A stretch of DNA of 64,000 nucleotides from Vibrio sp. 10N. Lineage in GTDB: Bacteria > Pseudomonadota > Gammaproteobacteria > Enterobacterales > Vibrionaceae. Positions 1 to 7,284 of this stretch are shown here, one piece after another. Under the pieces are notes generated by a model that was given only the letters and a program-made list of their open reading frames with translations, was not told where the DNA came from and did not search any database. Within the stretch, counting starts at the first letter, position 1, and each line of letters starts with the position of its first letter. Location of the stretch: positions 1,426,001 through 1,490,000 of the forward strand of contig NZ_BTPM01000002.1 of the NCBI RefSeq assembly GCF_036245475.1, read 5' to 3'. The position numbers and the translations under genes were made by a program.

Positions 1-230
1 AACGTCAGGCAACTAAGATCCTCGCCGACCTCCGCGACACTAAAGAGCCTGTGTTAATAACCGAGCATGGCAAGCCATCCGCGTATCTCGTTGATGTTGA
101 TGATTACGAATTTATGCAAAATCGTTTGGCTATTCTTGAAGGTATAGCACGAGGCGAACGCGCATTAGCTGACGGCAAAGCTGTAAGTCATGATGAAGCC
201 AAGGACAAAATGTCTAAATGGCTAAAATAA
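1..230 (+). CDS. Phd/YefM-family antitoxin, 5' end outside window
   Basis: Reading from base 3, an open frame of 75 codons runs to a TAA at 228-230, and its beginning lies off the left edge. The visible part contains 'PVLITEHGKPSAYLVDVDDY', the typical Phd/YefM fold segment, followed by an acidic and basic C-terminal tail of the kind that wraps the toxin. The last 13 bases overlap the toxin gene, as is usual for type II toxin-antitoxin pairs. By family knowledge the protein neutralises the toxin and represses its own promoter. The N-terminal DNA-binding part cannot be seen. Confidence 0.85.
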   Translation, partial: RQATKILADLRDTKEPVLITEHGKPSAYLVDVDDYEFMQNRLAILEGIARGERALADGKAVSHDEAKDKMSKWLK

Positions 231-520
231 TCTGGACTGAGCCAGCGTTATCTGACCTTAAAGATATCGCTGAATACATCGCAATTGAAAACACTGTTGC
301 GGCAAAGCAGTTGGTCCAAATGATCTTCTCCAACGTCGAGCGCTTACAAACTTTCCCGGAGTCTGGTCGTATTCCTCCCGAGCTAAAACACCTGCGTTAT
401 CGTGAAGTTGTCGTTAATCCCTGTCGTGTTTTCTATAAGCAAGACGGTGACAAAGTTTTTATTCTGTTTGTCATGCGTGCTGAGAGAGATTTACGCAAGT
501 TCCTGCTGAGTAAGCAATAA
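218..520 (+). CDS. ParE/RelE-family toxin
   Basis: This 100-residue protein begins inside the end of the antitoxin gene (ATG 218). It has the ParE/RelE layout: an N-terminal 'WTEPALSDLKDIAEYI' helix pair, a central 'FPESGRIPPEL' turn, then beta strands 'YREVVVNPCRVFYKQ' and 'VFILFVMRAERDLRKFL'. The 'SGR..PEL..LRYREV' pattern points to the ParE branch (gyrase inhibitors) rather than ribosome-dependent RelE, but I cannot settle the target from sequence. Translational overlap with the antitoxin keeps the two in balance. The gene has full family length with no damage visible. Confidence 0.85.
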   Translation: MAKIIWTEPALSDLKDIAEYIAIENTVAAKQLVQMIFSNVERLQTFPESGRIPPELKHLRYREVVVNPCRVFYKQDGDKVFILFVMRAERDLRKFLLSKQ

Positions 521-685
521 CCATTGGGAATGAGTGACTAACAAACGGCTATGGCACTAGTCGCCTTACTCGAAGAAATCCGTACATATCTAAATCAGAA
601 GATTTACTGACACGGAAATGTCCAGAACAATGCAGACTGGAGATGTAACACTAATTTCCCTCAAAGTCTTTTAGGCCGCAGAACC

Positions 686-720
686 AAAATGCCCACAAGA
701 TCTGGCATCTTATGGGCATT
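686..720 (-). terminator. Terminator of the VOC-family gene
   Basis: On the minus strand a 14-bp stem (AATGCCCATAAGAT paired with ATCTTGTGGGCATT, one G-U pair, 5-base loop) is followed by TTTTGG. It lies 28 bp past the stop codon of the minus-strand gene ending at 748. Confidence 0.7.
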
Positions 721-747
721 AAAATTTTCACTTATCAGATAAGAGCA

Positions 748-1239
748 TTACTCGTAATCAGAAGCGTAAGTGTCTTCGTAAGAGTGAGAGTAGAACTCAA
801 ATAGGTTACCAAACGGGTCTTCTAGGTAAACCATTTGTGCTTGCTTAGAATCATCTTCTGGGTGGTAACGGTGAATATCCATGCGTACTTTACCGCCGAA
901 CTCTTCTACACGTGTGATTGCTGATTCAAACTGCTCTTTTGGAAGCTGTAGACAGAAGTGGAAGATACCTAGGCGAGAAAAATCAACATTATGACGCTCT
1001 TCGCGGTCAACCATTTCGAACAACTCTACGCCGATACCGTCAGTTGTCACCAGGTGAGCAATGTTGAAACCTTTGAAGCCTTCACCAAATACGGCAATAC
1101 ACATACGACCGATTGCAGATTCGCGCTCTTCGATCACTTTAGTGTTGTTCATTACAACGCGAAGACCTAGCGCTTTAGTGTAGAACTCTACCGCTTTGTC
1201 CATATCGCCAACCATGATACCAACGTGATTCATTTTCAT
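748..1239 (-). CDS. VOC-family (glyoxalase/dioxygenase fold) protein
   Basis: A 163-residue protein of the vicinal oxygen chelate superfamily. The N-terminal 'MNHVGIMVGDMDKAVEFYTKALG' type start and the C-terminal 'VYLEDPFGNLFEFYS' strand are hallmark VOC half-modules; His near residue 4 and Glu of 'LFEFY' are likely metal ligands, with a further 'GVELFEM' in the middle. I chose the ATG at 1239 because GGAGAA precedes it by 6-8 bases; a TTG four codons upstream lies within that ribosome binding site. The substrate is unknown: members include glyoxalase I, dioxygenases and fosfomycin-type enzymes. It is monocistronic with its own terminator and an AT-rich upstream region. Confidence 0.8.
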   Translation of the reverse strand: MKMNHVGIMVGDMDKAVEFYTKALGLRVVMNNTKVIEERESAIGRMCIAVFGEGFKGFNIAHLVTTDGIGVELFEMVDREERHNVDFSRLGIFHFCLQLPKEQFESAITRVEEFGGKVRMDIHRYHPEDDSKQAQMVYLEDPFGNLFEFYSHSYEDTYASDYE

Positions 1240-1445
1240 AACTTTCTCCAAAAACTGATTTGATTATTTCGTGTTTCGTTTCGATGTGGAGAAGTATAGG
1301 GATGATAAGGTTTAATGAAAAATTATCAATAATTATAAAAATGATAACATAAATTTATAATCTACTTTAAGGGCTATTTTTACCAATCAGGATAAGGTGA
1401 CTTCTTTTTACCCCATTTCGTGCTTCAAGCCTTCGTCAAAATTAC

Positions 1446-1566
1446 CGTCATTCCCTTGAAAAAGGGAATCTCATTCAGCGCGTCTCAAAGCTGATTTACG
1501 TGACTTAGTCGAATATTTTCAGTTAGCTACGCGCGGTAGGAGATCCTCACTTTTGTGAGGATGACG
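1446..1566. repeat. Dispersed 121-bp repeat with hairpin ends, copy 1
   Basis: This segment matches 37083-37203 without gaps; I count 14 differences in 121 positions. It begins with a hairpin (TCATTCCC, loop, GGGAAT) and ends with another (GATCCTCAC, loop, GTGAGGATGACG). Its outer ends are inverted (CGTCATTCC and GGATGACG), like a small non-autonomous element. Two differences between copies, ATTCCC/GGGAAT versus ATCCCC/GGGGAT, are compensatory, which suggests the hairpin is selected. Weaker similarity starts further left, around 1411 (CCCCATTTCG). The rest of the 1240-1786 gap holds AT-rich sequence upstream of the VOC gene and a solitary hairpin. Confidence 0.75.
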
Positions 1567-1691
1567 AATATATTCGTGAGCGAAGGGGTTGGAATAACCA
1601 ACAAACTTCTGTCAAAGACTGAGCTATAACCCCGTTGGAACTAACAATCACAGACAAACTATCTTTTTGTTTTCGGTGTGCGCGTTGAGTA

Positions 1692-1716
1692 GATTCCGCA
1701 TCGAGTGCGGAATGAC
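1692..1716. repeat. Solitary terminal hairpin related to the 121-bp repeat
   Basis: GATTCCGCA, a 5-base loop and TGCGGAATGACG have the same architecture as the right end of the 121-bp repeat (GA, stem, loop, GGA-TGACG), with a different stem sequence. It is probably a half element of the same family. Confidence 0.45.
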
Positions 1717-1786
1717 GGAAATTTGGGTAATTGTGAATGTTAGGGTCAAGTCTTTATCTATTCGGTTTAACCGTGACTGAGTTCAA

Positions 1787-2419
1787 CTAACCCACCGTCT
1801 TATACTTCAATTTCAACTTAGTCAGCACCTCTTTCCCTTTATCGGTACTATAAGGCCACAATAGAACGATAAACTTAACAACGCCGCGATTCACATCGGC
1901 TTTGGTTATCGACTTGCTCACTGAGTTTGCCATTAAATAGCTCACCCAGAAGCCACCAACGACGCGCATCAGTTCAATTAGCTCATCGATTTGATCGTCG
2001 TCGATGACAATAAATCCGTCGCGGCGCAGATTGAGAACCGATTCGTGAGCTCTGGCGACCAATACATCATGCGCTTGCAAATAGGCTTGATGCAGGGCTT
2101 TATCGCGCATCACGATTTCAGGCATGCTGGCGTGGAAGAAACGAAAGCGCCAGATACTGCCAAATACTTCTTCGCAGTAGCGCTGCAGGTAAACCTCCGC
2201 CGGTGTGTCACTGGAAACCGGAACAAAGGACTCACGGACGTAAGCGATATAATCGGAAAATATCGACTTGATAATGTCTTCTTTATTGCGAAAGTAGTAG
2301 TAGAGATTGCCAGGGCTCATCCCAAGGTGGGCGGCAATATGGTTGGTGGTAATGGCGCGCTCGCCTTTCTCATTAAATAGCTTCAAGCTGGCTTGAATGA
2401 TTTTATCTCGGGTCTTCAT
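1787..2419 (-). CDS. TetR/AcrR-family transcriptional regulator
   Basis: A 210-residue one-component regulator. Residues 1-50 form the TetR helix-turn-helix: 'RDKIIQASLKLFNEKGERA', then 'TTNHIAAHLGMSPGNLYYYF' and 'RNKEDII'. The remaining 150 residues form the all-helical ligand and dimerisation domain, too variable to predict an inducer. It stands alone, convergent with nothing and upstream of the glgB terminator region, so its target is not evident from its neighbours. The ATG at 2419 is the first in frame, after a GAG-type ribosome binding site. Confidence 0.85.
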   Translation of the reverse strand: MKTRDKIIQASLKLFNEKGERAITTNHIAAHLGMSPGNLYYYFRNKEDIIKSIFSDYIAYVRESFVPVSSDTPAEVYLQRYCEEVFGSIWRFRFFHASMPEIVMRDKALHQAYLQAHDVLVARAHESVLNLRRDGFIVIDDDQIDELIELMRVVGGFWVSYLMANSVSKSITKADVNRGVVKFIVLLWPYSTDKGKEVLTKLKLKYKTVG

Positions 2420-2462
2420 ACTCGTTAACGAATCTACCTCTCTCGCAGAGCGTGATAAACAA

Positions 2463-2486
2463 AAGCCCCAGCAAGGTGCTGGGGCT
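2463..2486 (-). terminator. Rho-independent terminator of glgB
   Basis: AAGCCCCAGC, a short loop and GCTGGGGCTT form a perfect 10-bp stem; on the minus strand it is followed by TTGTTT. It sits 10 bp past the glgB stop codon. Confidence 0.85.
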
Positions 2487-2495
2487 TCAACTCAT

Positions 2496-4679
2496 TTAGC
2501 CTTGGTATTTGTAGAATACCGTTGAAAGCGGCGGCAGACGCAGTGATAGAGACTGAGGCTGAGACTCACTCTCTATGCCCTCTGTTTCTGCAACCTGCAC
2601 CACGCCGAAACCACTGCCTGCATAGAGGCTGTCGTCGGTGTTTAGCAGCAGTTCATAGCGTCCTGCTAGTGGCACACCCAATCGAAACGCTTCGTGTGGT
2701 ACTGGCGTGAAGTTACTGATCACTAATACGCGCTCACCGTCTTCGCTGATACGCTCATGTGCCAAAATACTCGCTTCTGCGGCATCTTGTAGTCGCCACT
2801 CAAAGCCTTGCGGATCTGAGTCTTGATCAAACAGCGCTTTTTCACGGCGATACAGTAAGTTCAAGTCTTTGGTCAGTGCTTTCACACCTTGGTGGCGCTC
2901 AAAATCAAGCAAGAACCATTGAAGCTGGTCATCGTGATTCCACTCACCCGTTTGACCAAACTCGGCTCCCATGAAGTTGAGTTTCTTACCTGGTTGAGCG
3001 TACATGTAACCTAAGTAAGCACGAAGGTTCGCGGTTTGTTGCCACTCATCACCTGGCATTTTGTTATGGATAGAGCCTTTGCCATACACCACTTCATCGT
3101 GTGATAGCGACAGAACGTAGTTTTCACTATGTGCGTAAACAAGCGGGAATGTGATGGTATCGTGATGGTATTTGCGGTGAACTGGATCTTCTTGAATGTA
3201 CGACAAGCTGTCATGCATCCAACCCATATTCCACTTAAACCCAAAACCTAAACCACCAGCAAAAGTAGGAGCAGAAACGCCAGGGAAAGCTGTCGATTCT
3301 TCAGCGATCGTCATGGCATTCGGGAAGTGCTTGTACACTTCTTCGTTCATCCATTTCAAGGTTGCAATTGCATCGTAATTTTCACGGCCGCCATCGACAT
3401 TTGGGATCCACTGGTCATGACTACGTGAGTAATCAAGATACAGCATCGAAGCCACCGCATCGACACGGATACCATCGATATGGAATTGCTCAAACCAGTA
3501 AAGGGCATTGGATACCAAGAAACGACGAACATGTTCGCGGCCAAGATCGTAAATGTACGAGTTCCAATCTTGGTGCCAACCACGACGCGGATCCGGATCG
3601 TGGAACAGCGGCGTACCATCAAAGTTTGCTAAGCCGTGATCATCCGATGGGAAGTGGGCTGGAACCCAGTCTAGCACCACACCAAGGCCAGCTTGGTGAC
3701 ACTGGTCGACAAAGTATTTGAAGTCATCTGGTGAACCAAAACGGCTGGTCGGTGCAAACAAACCCACTGGCTGATAGCCCCATGAACCGTAGAACGGGTG
3801 CTCAGAAACTGGCATCAATTCAACATGGGTGTAGCCCATATCGGTTAGGTAAGGGATCAGTTCATCAGCAAGTTCGCGATAATTCAGGAAGTCGCCATTG
3901 TTGTTGCGTTTCCAAGAACCTGCGTGCAGCTCGTAGAACGATAACGCTTCTTTGCGTTTTTCGGTTACCGGACGCTGCTGCCAACTGCTGTCTTGCCAGT
4001 CATAGCGGTCATGGTTATAGGTAACAGAAGAGAACGATGGGTATTGCTCAGAATAGAAACCCCATGGATCCGCTTTGTGAGGCAGACCTTCGCCATCTGG
4101 CCCTTTGAGCTCAAACTTGTACTGAGTGCCTTCCGGCAAGTTTGGAATAAACAGTCCCCAGATACCGTAATCGAGTCGCTGCATCGGATTGCGGCGGCCA
4201 TCCCACGCATTGAAATTACCGACTAGGCTTACTGCGGATGCATGCGGTGCATACACTAAGAAGCGAGTACCTTCGACGTTGTTACCATCACGCTCTTGGG
4301 TGATAAACTGCGCCCCCATTTGATGGTACATCTCTTTCGGTGTGTGCAACTCTTCATATTCGGCATACAAACCGTGATATTGGTATGGGTCATCGAGCAG
4401 TTGCTCAGTGCCATTCCAGTCAATAGCCAACTGATAGTGGGTAAATCGCAAATCGAGTTCCGATTCTAAGACAAACCCAGATGCTTTATCTCGCACCATT
4501 GGCATTCTCGTGCCGTCTTTCAAGACAACTGTTACGGCGTCTGCACCGGGCATCCAAACCCTCAGTGCGTGAGTCTCATCCTGTAGGTATGGACCTAAGA
4601 ATGAGAATGGGTCAGCAAACGATGCACTCGAGAGTCGATCGTACGCTTGTTGTTGTCTTTTAAGCCCTATTTTGTTCAA
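2496..4679 (-). CDS. glgB: 1,4-alpha-glucan branching enzyme
   Basis: GlgB cuts an alpha-1,4-glucan chain and rejoins it as an alpha-1,6 branch during glycogen synthesis in the cytoplasm. The 727 residues match the usual length. Order: N-terminal beta domain, CBM48 (about 140-215), GH13 barrel, C-terminal beta sandwich. Catalytic residues are visible: nucleophile D407 in 'GIRVDAV', acid/base E460 in 'TIAEES', and D528 in 'LSHDEV'. The start is a TTG at 4679, preceded by GGGAGA at good spacing; the nearby ATG at 4686 is in another frame and meets a stop within nine codons. The gene lies downstream of malP-malQ but is separated from them by a terminator, so it is probably transcribed separately. 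Confidence 0.96.
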   Translation of the reverse strand: MNKIGLKRQQQAYDRLSSASFADPFSFLGPYLQDETHALRVWMPGADAVTVVLKDGTRMPMVRDKASGFVLESELDLRFTHYQLAIDWNGTEQLLDDPYQYHGLYAEYEELHTPKEMYHQMGAQFITQERDGNNVEGTRFLVYAPHASAVSLVGNFNAWDGRRNPMQRLDYGIWGLFIPNLPEGTQYKFELKGPDGEGLPHKADPWGFYSEQYPSFSSVTYNHDRYDWQDSSWQQRPVTEKRKEALSFYELHAGSWKRNNNGDFLNYRELADELIPYLTDMGYTHVELMPVSEHPFYGSWGYQPVGLFAPTSRFGSPDDFKYFVDQCHQAGLGVVLDWVPAHFPSDDHGLANFDGTPLFHDPDPRRGWHQDWNSYIYDLGREHVRRFLVSNALYWFEQFHIDGIRVDAVASMLYLDYSRSHDQWIPNVDGGRENYDAIATLKWMNEEVYKHFPNAMTIAEESTAFPGVSAPTFAGGLGFGFKWNMGWMHDSLSYIQEDPVHRKYHHDTITFPLVYAHSENYVLSLSHDEVVYGKGSIHNKMPGDEWQQTANLRAYLGYMYAQPGKKLNFMGAEFGQTGEWNHDDQLQWFLLDFERHQGVKALTKDLNLLYRREKALFDQDSDPQGFEWRLQDAAEASILAHERISEDGERVLVISNFTPVPHEAFRLGVPLAGRYELLLNTDDSLYAGSGFGVVQVAETEGIESESQPQSLSLRLPPLSTVFYKYQG

Positions 4680-4765
4680 CGTTCATCTCCCTCGACCTAA
4701 CACTGTGCCACCCCTTTTTATTGTTGAGTCTCAGCCAATGGCAAAGACGTCGGAGGCACAAAATA

Positions 4766-4787
4766 AAAAACCCGCGATACGCGGGTT
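4766..4787 (-). terminator. Terminator between malQ and glgB
   Basis: On the minus strand AACCCGCG, a 3-base loop and CGCGGGTT are followed by TTTTATTTT. It would end the malP-malQ transcript and insulate glgB. Confidence 0.85.
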
Positions 4788-4913
4788 ATCTGCAAGATTT
4801 CATTGTACTGGAAACATCTACCACGGGAAGTGACAAGCGCCCACTTTTGCATTGCAAGCGTCAATTTTTCCTACAATTTACAATATAAATTGACCATTAT
4901 TCAGCGTTGTCAA
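4766..4913 (-). ncRNA. Possible small RNA or malQ 3' leader between malQ and glgB
   Basis: The 4680-5001 gap contains no protein gene. On the minus strand TTGACA (4908-4913) lies 20 bases before TATATT (4882-4887), and about 95 bases further on there is a strong terminator (4769-4787). Together these would give a transcript of roughly 110 nt. The -35/-10 spacing is too long for a good promoter, so this could equally be only the malQ 3' UTR. Confidence 0.25.
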
Positions 4914-5001
4914 TTTACTAAAAGAAAAGCACAACCCTTTGGAGATGACAGAACAAAAATCCAAAAGAGTCGTGCTTTGTTAGCGATTTAAAAATCTAAG
5001 G

Positions 5002-7176
5002 TTAGCTGGCTTTCGCGCGCACTTCCGTTAGGCGTTTAGCGATGCGATTTACCCCTTCTTGAGCGAATATTTCTTCAAGGTTCATCGACAGCTTACGACG
5101 CCAGTTCGGGTACTCATTAACCGTACCAGGAATGTTTACTGGCTTATCCATTTCTAGCCAGTCTTCTAGCTGAACACTGAGTAGGGCAGAAGATCCGGCT
5201 GCTACGTGAAGTTGCAGTGCTTCACTCAGATACGCATCCATCGGCACCAAGCTTGCGTCACGACCTACGCCTTCTGGCAGATAACCGTGCCATGCCACAC
5301 TATCTAGAATGCCTTGTTTGCACTCTAGGCGATCATCAAACAGGCCAGCGAGCTGTTCTTCATCTGGATACAGACCAATTTCACGACCCATCTTCAGATC
5401 ATCGCAGTGCCAAAAGCCGCGAAGTGTTGGCATATCGTGCGTACACAGTGCAGACATAGATTGACCTGCATAGTGCTCCGGTGAGATGAAGCCACCATCT
5501 TCTGCTGTTTCGAAGAAGAACACCTTGTAAGAGTGAACGCCCGCGTCACGCAGAATATCAACGATTTCATCTGGCACTGTACCCAAGTCTTCACCGATAA
5601 CGCTACATTGATGGCGATGTGACTCTAGCGCTAGGATGGCTAGCATGTCTTCTACTGGGTAGTAGATGTACGCGCCTTTTGTTGCGTTCTCACCTTTTGG
5701 AATCCACCAAAGGCGCAGCAGACCAAGAACGTGGTCGATACGCAATGAACCACAGTGCTTCATGTTGGCACGCAGCAGTTGGATGTACGCATCGTAAGAC
5801 GTTGCTTGCAGCACTTGTGGGTTGAGTGGCGGTAGGCCCCAGTTTTGACCCAGAGGACCAAGAATATCTGGTGGCGCACCGATGCTCGCATCCATCACTA
5901 GGTTGCCATTGTCTGCCCATGTTTCTGAGCCAGAATCTGCAACGCCCACAGCAAGGTCACGGTACAGGCCGACAGCCATGCCCTTCTCTTCTGCTAGTGC
6001 TTGAGCTTCATTAATTTGCACGTCAGCAATCCACTGCAAGTACATGTAAAGCTGAACTTTGTCTTGGTTGTCAGCGATGAACTTCTGTGTCGCTGCATTT
6101 TCGAAGCGGCGGTACTTCTCTGGGAATACCGGCCAGCCCCACATGTTGCTGTCTTCTGCGTGAAGCTCAGCATGGATCGCATCAAAGGCCGCTTGATGAA
6201 GAAGACTCTCACCGCCTGCTTCAACGAAATCTAAGAACAGTTTCGCGCGCTCAGACTGCTTGTCTAGGTGACGAGTTTTAAACTCATCGAATAGCAGTGG
6301 CAGTACGCTCATCTTAAGCTCAGCCACTTCGGTGTAGTTCACCCAGTGTGACTCACGCGCTTTTTGCAGACGCGCTTGGAACTCAGAACCACCAACGATT
6401 TGCTGCGCATCTGCGCTGAGTGCAAATTCCGCCACAGAGCTTACGTCGATGTATAGGATGTTCAACCAGCGGCGAGAAGATGGGCTGTATGGGCTCGCAC
6501 CTTCTGGGTTCGCCGGGAATAGTGAGTGAATTGGGTTAAGACCCACAAAGTCACCACCACGGGCTGCGATATCCGCAACCAACTGTTTAAGATCGCCAAA
6601 GTCACCAATGCCCCAGTTGTGCTGAGTACGAAGCGTGTATAGCTGGATACTTGGACCCCAAAGCTTTTTGCCTTCATCCATTGCACTTTGCTTGTAACAA
6701 GCACGAGGCGTACGGATAAGTGTCATCTCGTAAGGTGCTTTGCGACGCTTACGCTCTAAGTAAAGCTTGTGATAGCCCCATGGAAGGTTGTTTGGTAACG
6801 CAAATACTAAAGGGCCACCCTCAGCACGTTCATCACGAACGATCTGAGATTGAAGATAGCCTTCAAGTACTTCTCCTTGCTCAGTCTCTAGACGCCAGCT
6901 GAAATCGCTTTCTCTCGCGCTCACACCCAAATGAAGTTCTACTTCTACTGCATCACCGTCTTTCACAACCAGTACCGGATCCAGCACTTCTTTCTTGTGC
7001 TTTTTCTCTGCAGATTTTAGTAGTGATTTATCATTAGTGGTGTCATAGCCTAAAGACGCAAGCAGACGAAGAATGGTTTCGTCCTCAACTTTGGCCTCAT
7101 CGCCCCACGCACTTACGTAGCTGTCAGCTATTTTTGCCATTTCAGCAACTTGTTTTAATGCTGTTTGTTCTGTCAT
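5002..7176 (-). CDS. malQ: 4-alpha-glucanotransferase (amylomaltase)
   Basis: MalQ disproportionates maltodextrins, releasing glucose and making longer chains for MalP. It is a cytoplasmic GH77 enzyme. The 724 residues carry the long N-terminal extension seen in E. coli-type MalQ, then the barrel with 'LYTLRTQHNWGIGDFGDL' (about 179-196). Catalytic residues are visible: nucleophile D481 in 'LRIDHV', acid/base E529 in 'IGEDLG' and D581 in 'THDMPTLRG'. The ATG at 7176 follows GGAGAGAGC. It is the second gene of malP-malQ, with a 108-bp gap that holds a hairpin which may lower its expression relative to malP. Confidence 0.96.
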   Translation of the reverse strand: MTEQTALKQVAEMAKIADSYVSAWGDEAKVEDETILRLLASLGYDTTNDKSLLKSAEKKHKKEVLDPVLVVKDGDAVEVELHLGVSARESDFSWRLETEQGEVLEGYLQSQIVRDERAEGGPLVFALPNNLPWGYHKLYLERKRRKAPYEMTLIRTPRACYKQSAMDEGKKLWGPSIQLYTLRTQHNWGIGDFGDLKQLVADIAARGGDFVGLNPIHSLFPANPEGASPYSPSSRRWLNILYIDVSSVAEFALSADAQQIVGGSEFQARLQKARESHWVNYTEVAELKMSVLPLLFDEFKTRHLDKQSERAKLFLDFVEAGGESLLHQAAFDAIHAELHAEDSNMWGWPVFPEKYRRFENAATQKFIADNQDKVQLYMYLQWIADVQINEAQALAEEKGMAVGLYRDLAVGVADSGSETWADNGNLVMDASIGAPPDILGPLGQNWGLPPLNPQVLQATSYDAYIQLLRANMKHCGSLRIDHVLGLLRLWWIPKGENATKGAYIYYPVEDMLAILALESHRHQCSVIGEDLGTVPDEIVDILRDAGVHSYKVFFFETAEDGGFISPEHYAGQSMSALCTHDMPTLRGFWHCDDLKMGREIGLYPDEEQLAGLFDDRLECKQGILDSVAWHGYLPEGVGRDASLVPMDAYLSEALQLHVAAGSSALLSVQLEDWLEMDKPVNIPGTVNEYPNWRRKLSMNLEEIFAQEGVNRIAKRLTEVRAKAS

Positions 7177-7241
7177 CGCTCTCTCCGAAGGACTTCTCTA
7201 ACCTTCAAATCGGTAGGGTTATTATTTATTTAATGAAAAAG

Positions 7242-7274
7242 CCAAGGTACCCCGCTCAAACTGAGGTACCTTGG
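7242..7274. terminator. Intercistronic hairpin between malP and malQ
   Basis: CCAAGGTACC and GGTACCTTGG form a 10-bp stem around a 13-base loop. On the minus strand the stem is followed by CTTTTTC, so it can act as a partial terminator or as a 3'-end stabiliser for malP mRNA. On the plus strand a run of seven T follows a few bases later. Confidence 0.6.
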
Positions 7275-7284
7275 TCTAATTTTT

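Noticed and set aside
528..545. GACTAACAAACGG after the toxin gene, resembling the start of a Vibrio integron attC site (TAACAAACG)
   Set aside because: Only about nine bases match and there is no matching inverted partner or GTTRRRY core within the next 150 bases, so a cassette site cannot be supported.
551..610. 19-codon open frame after the toxin gene
   Set aside because: It is very short, has no ribosome binding site and no recognisable product.
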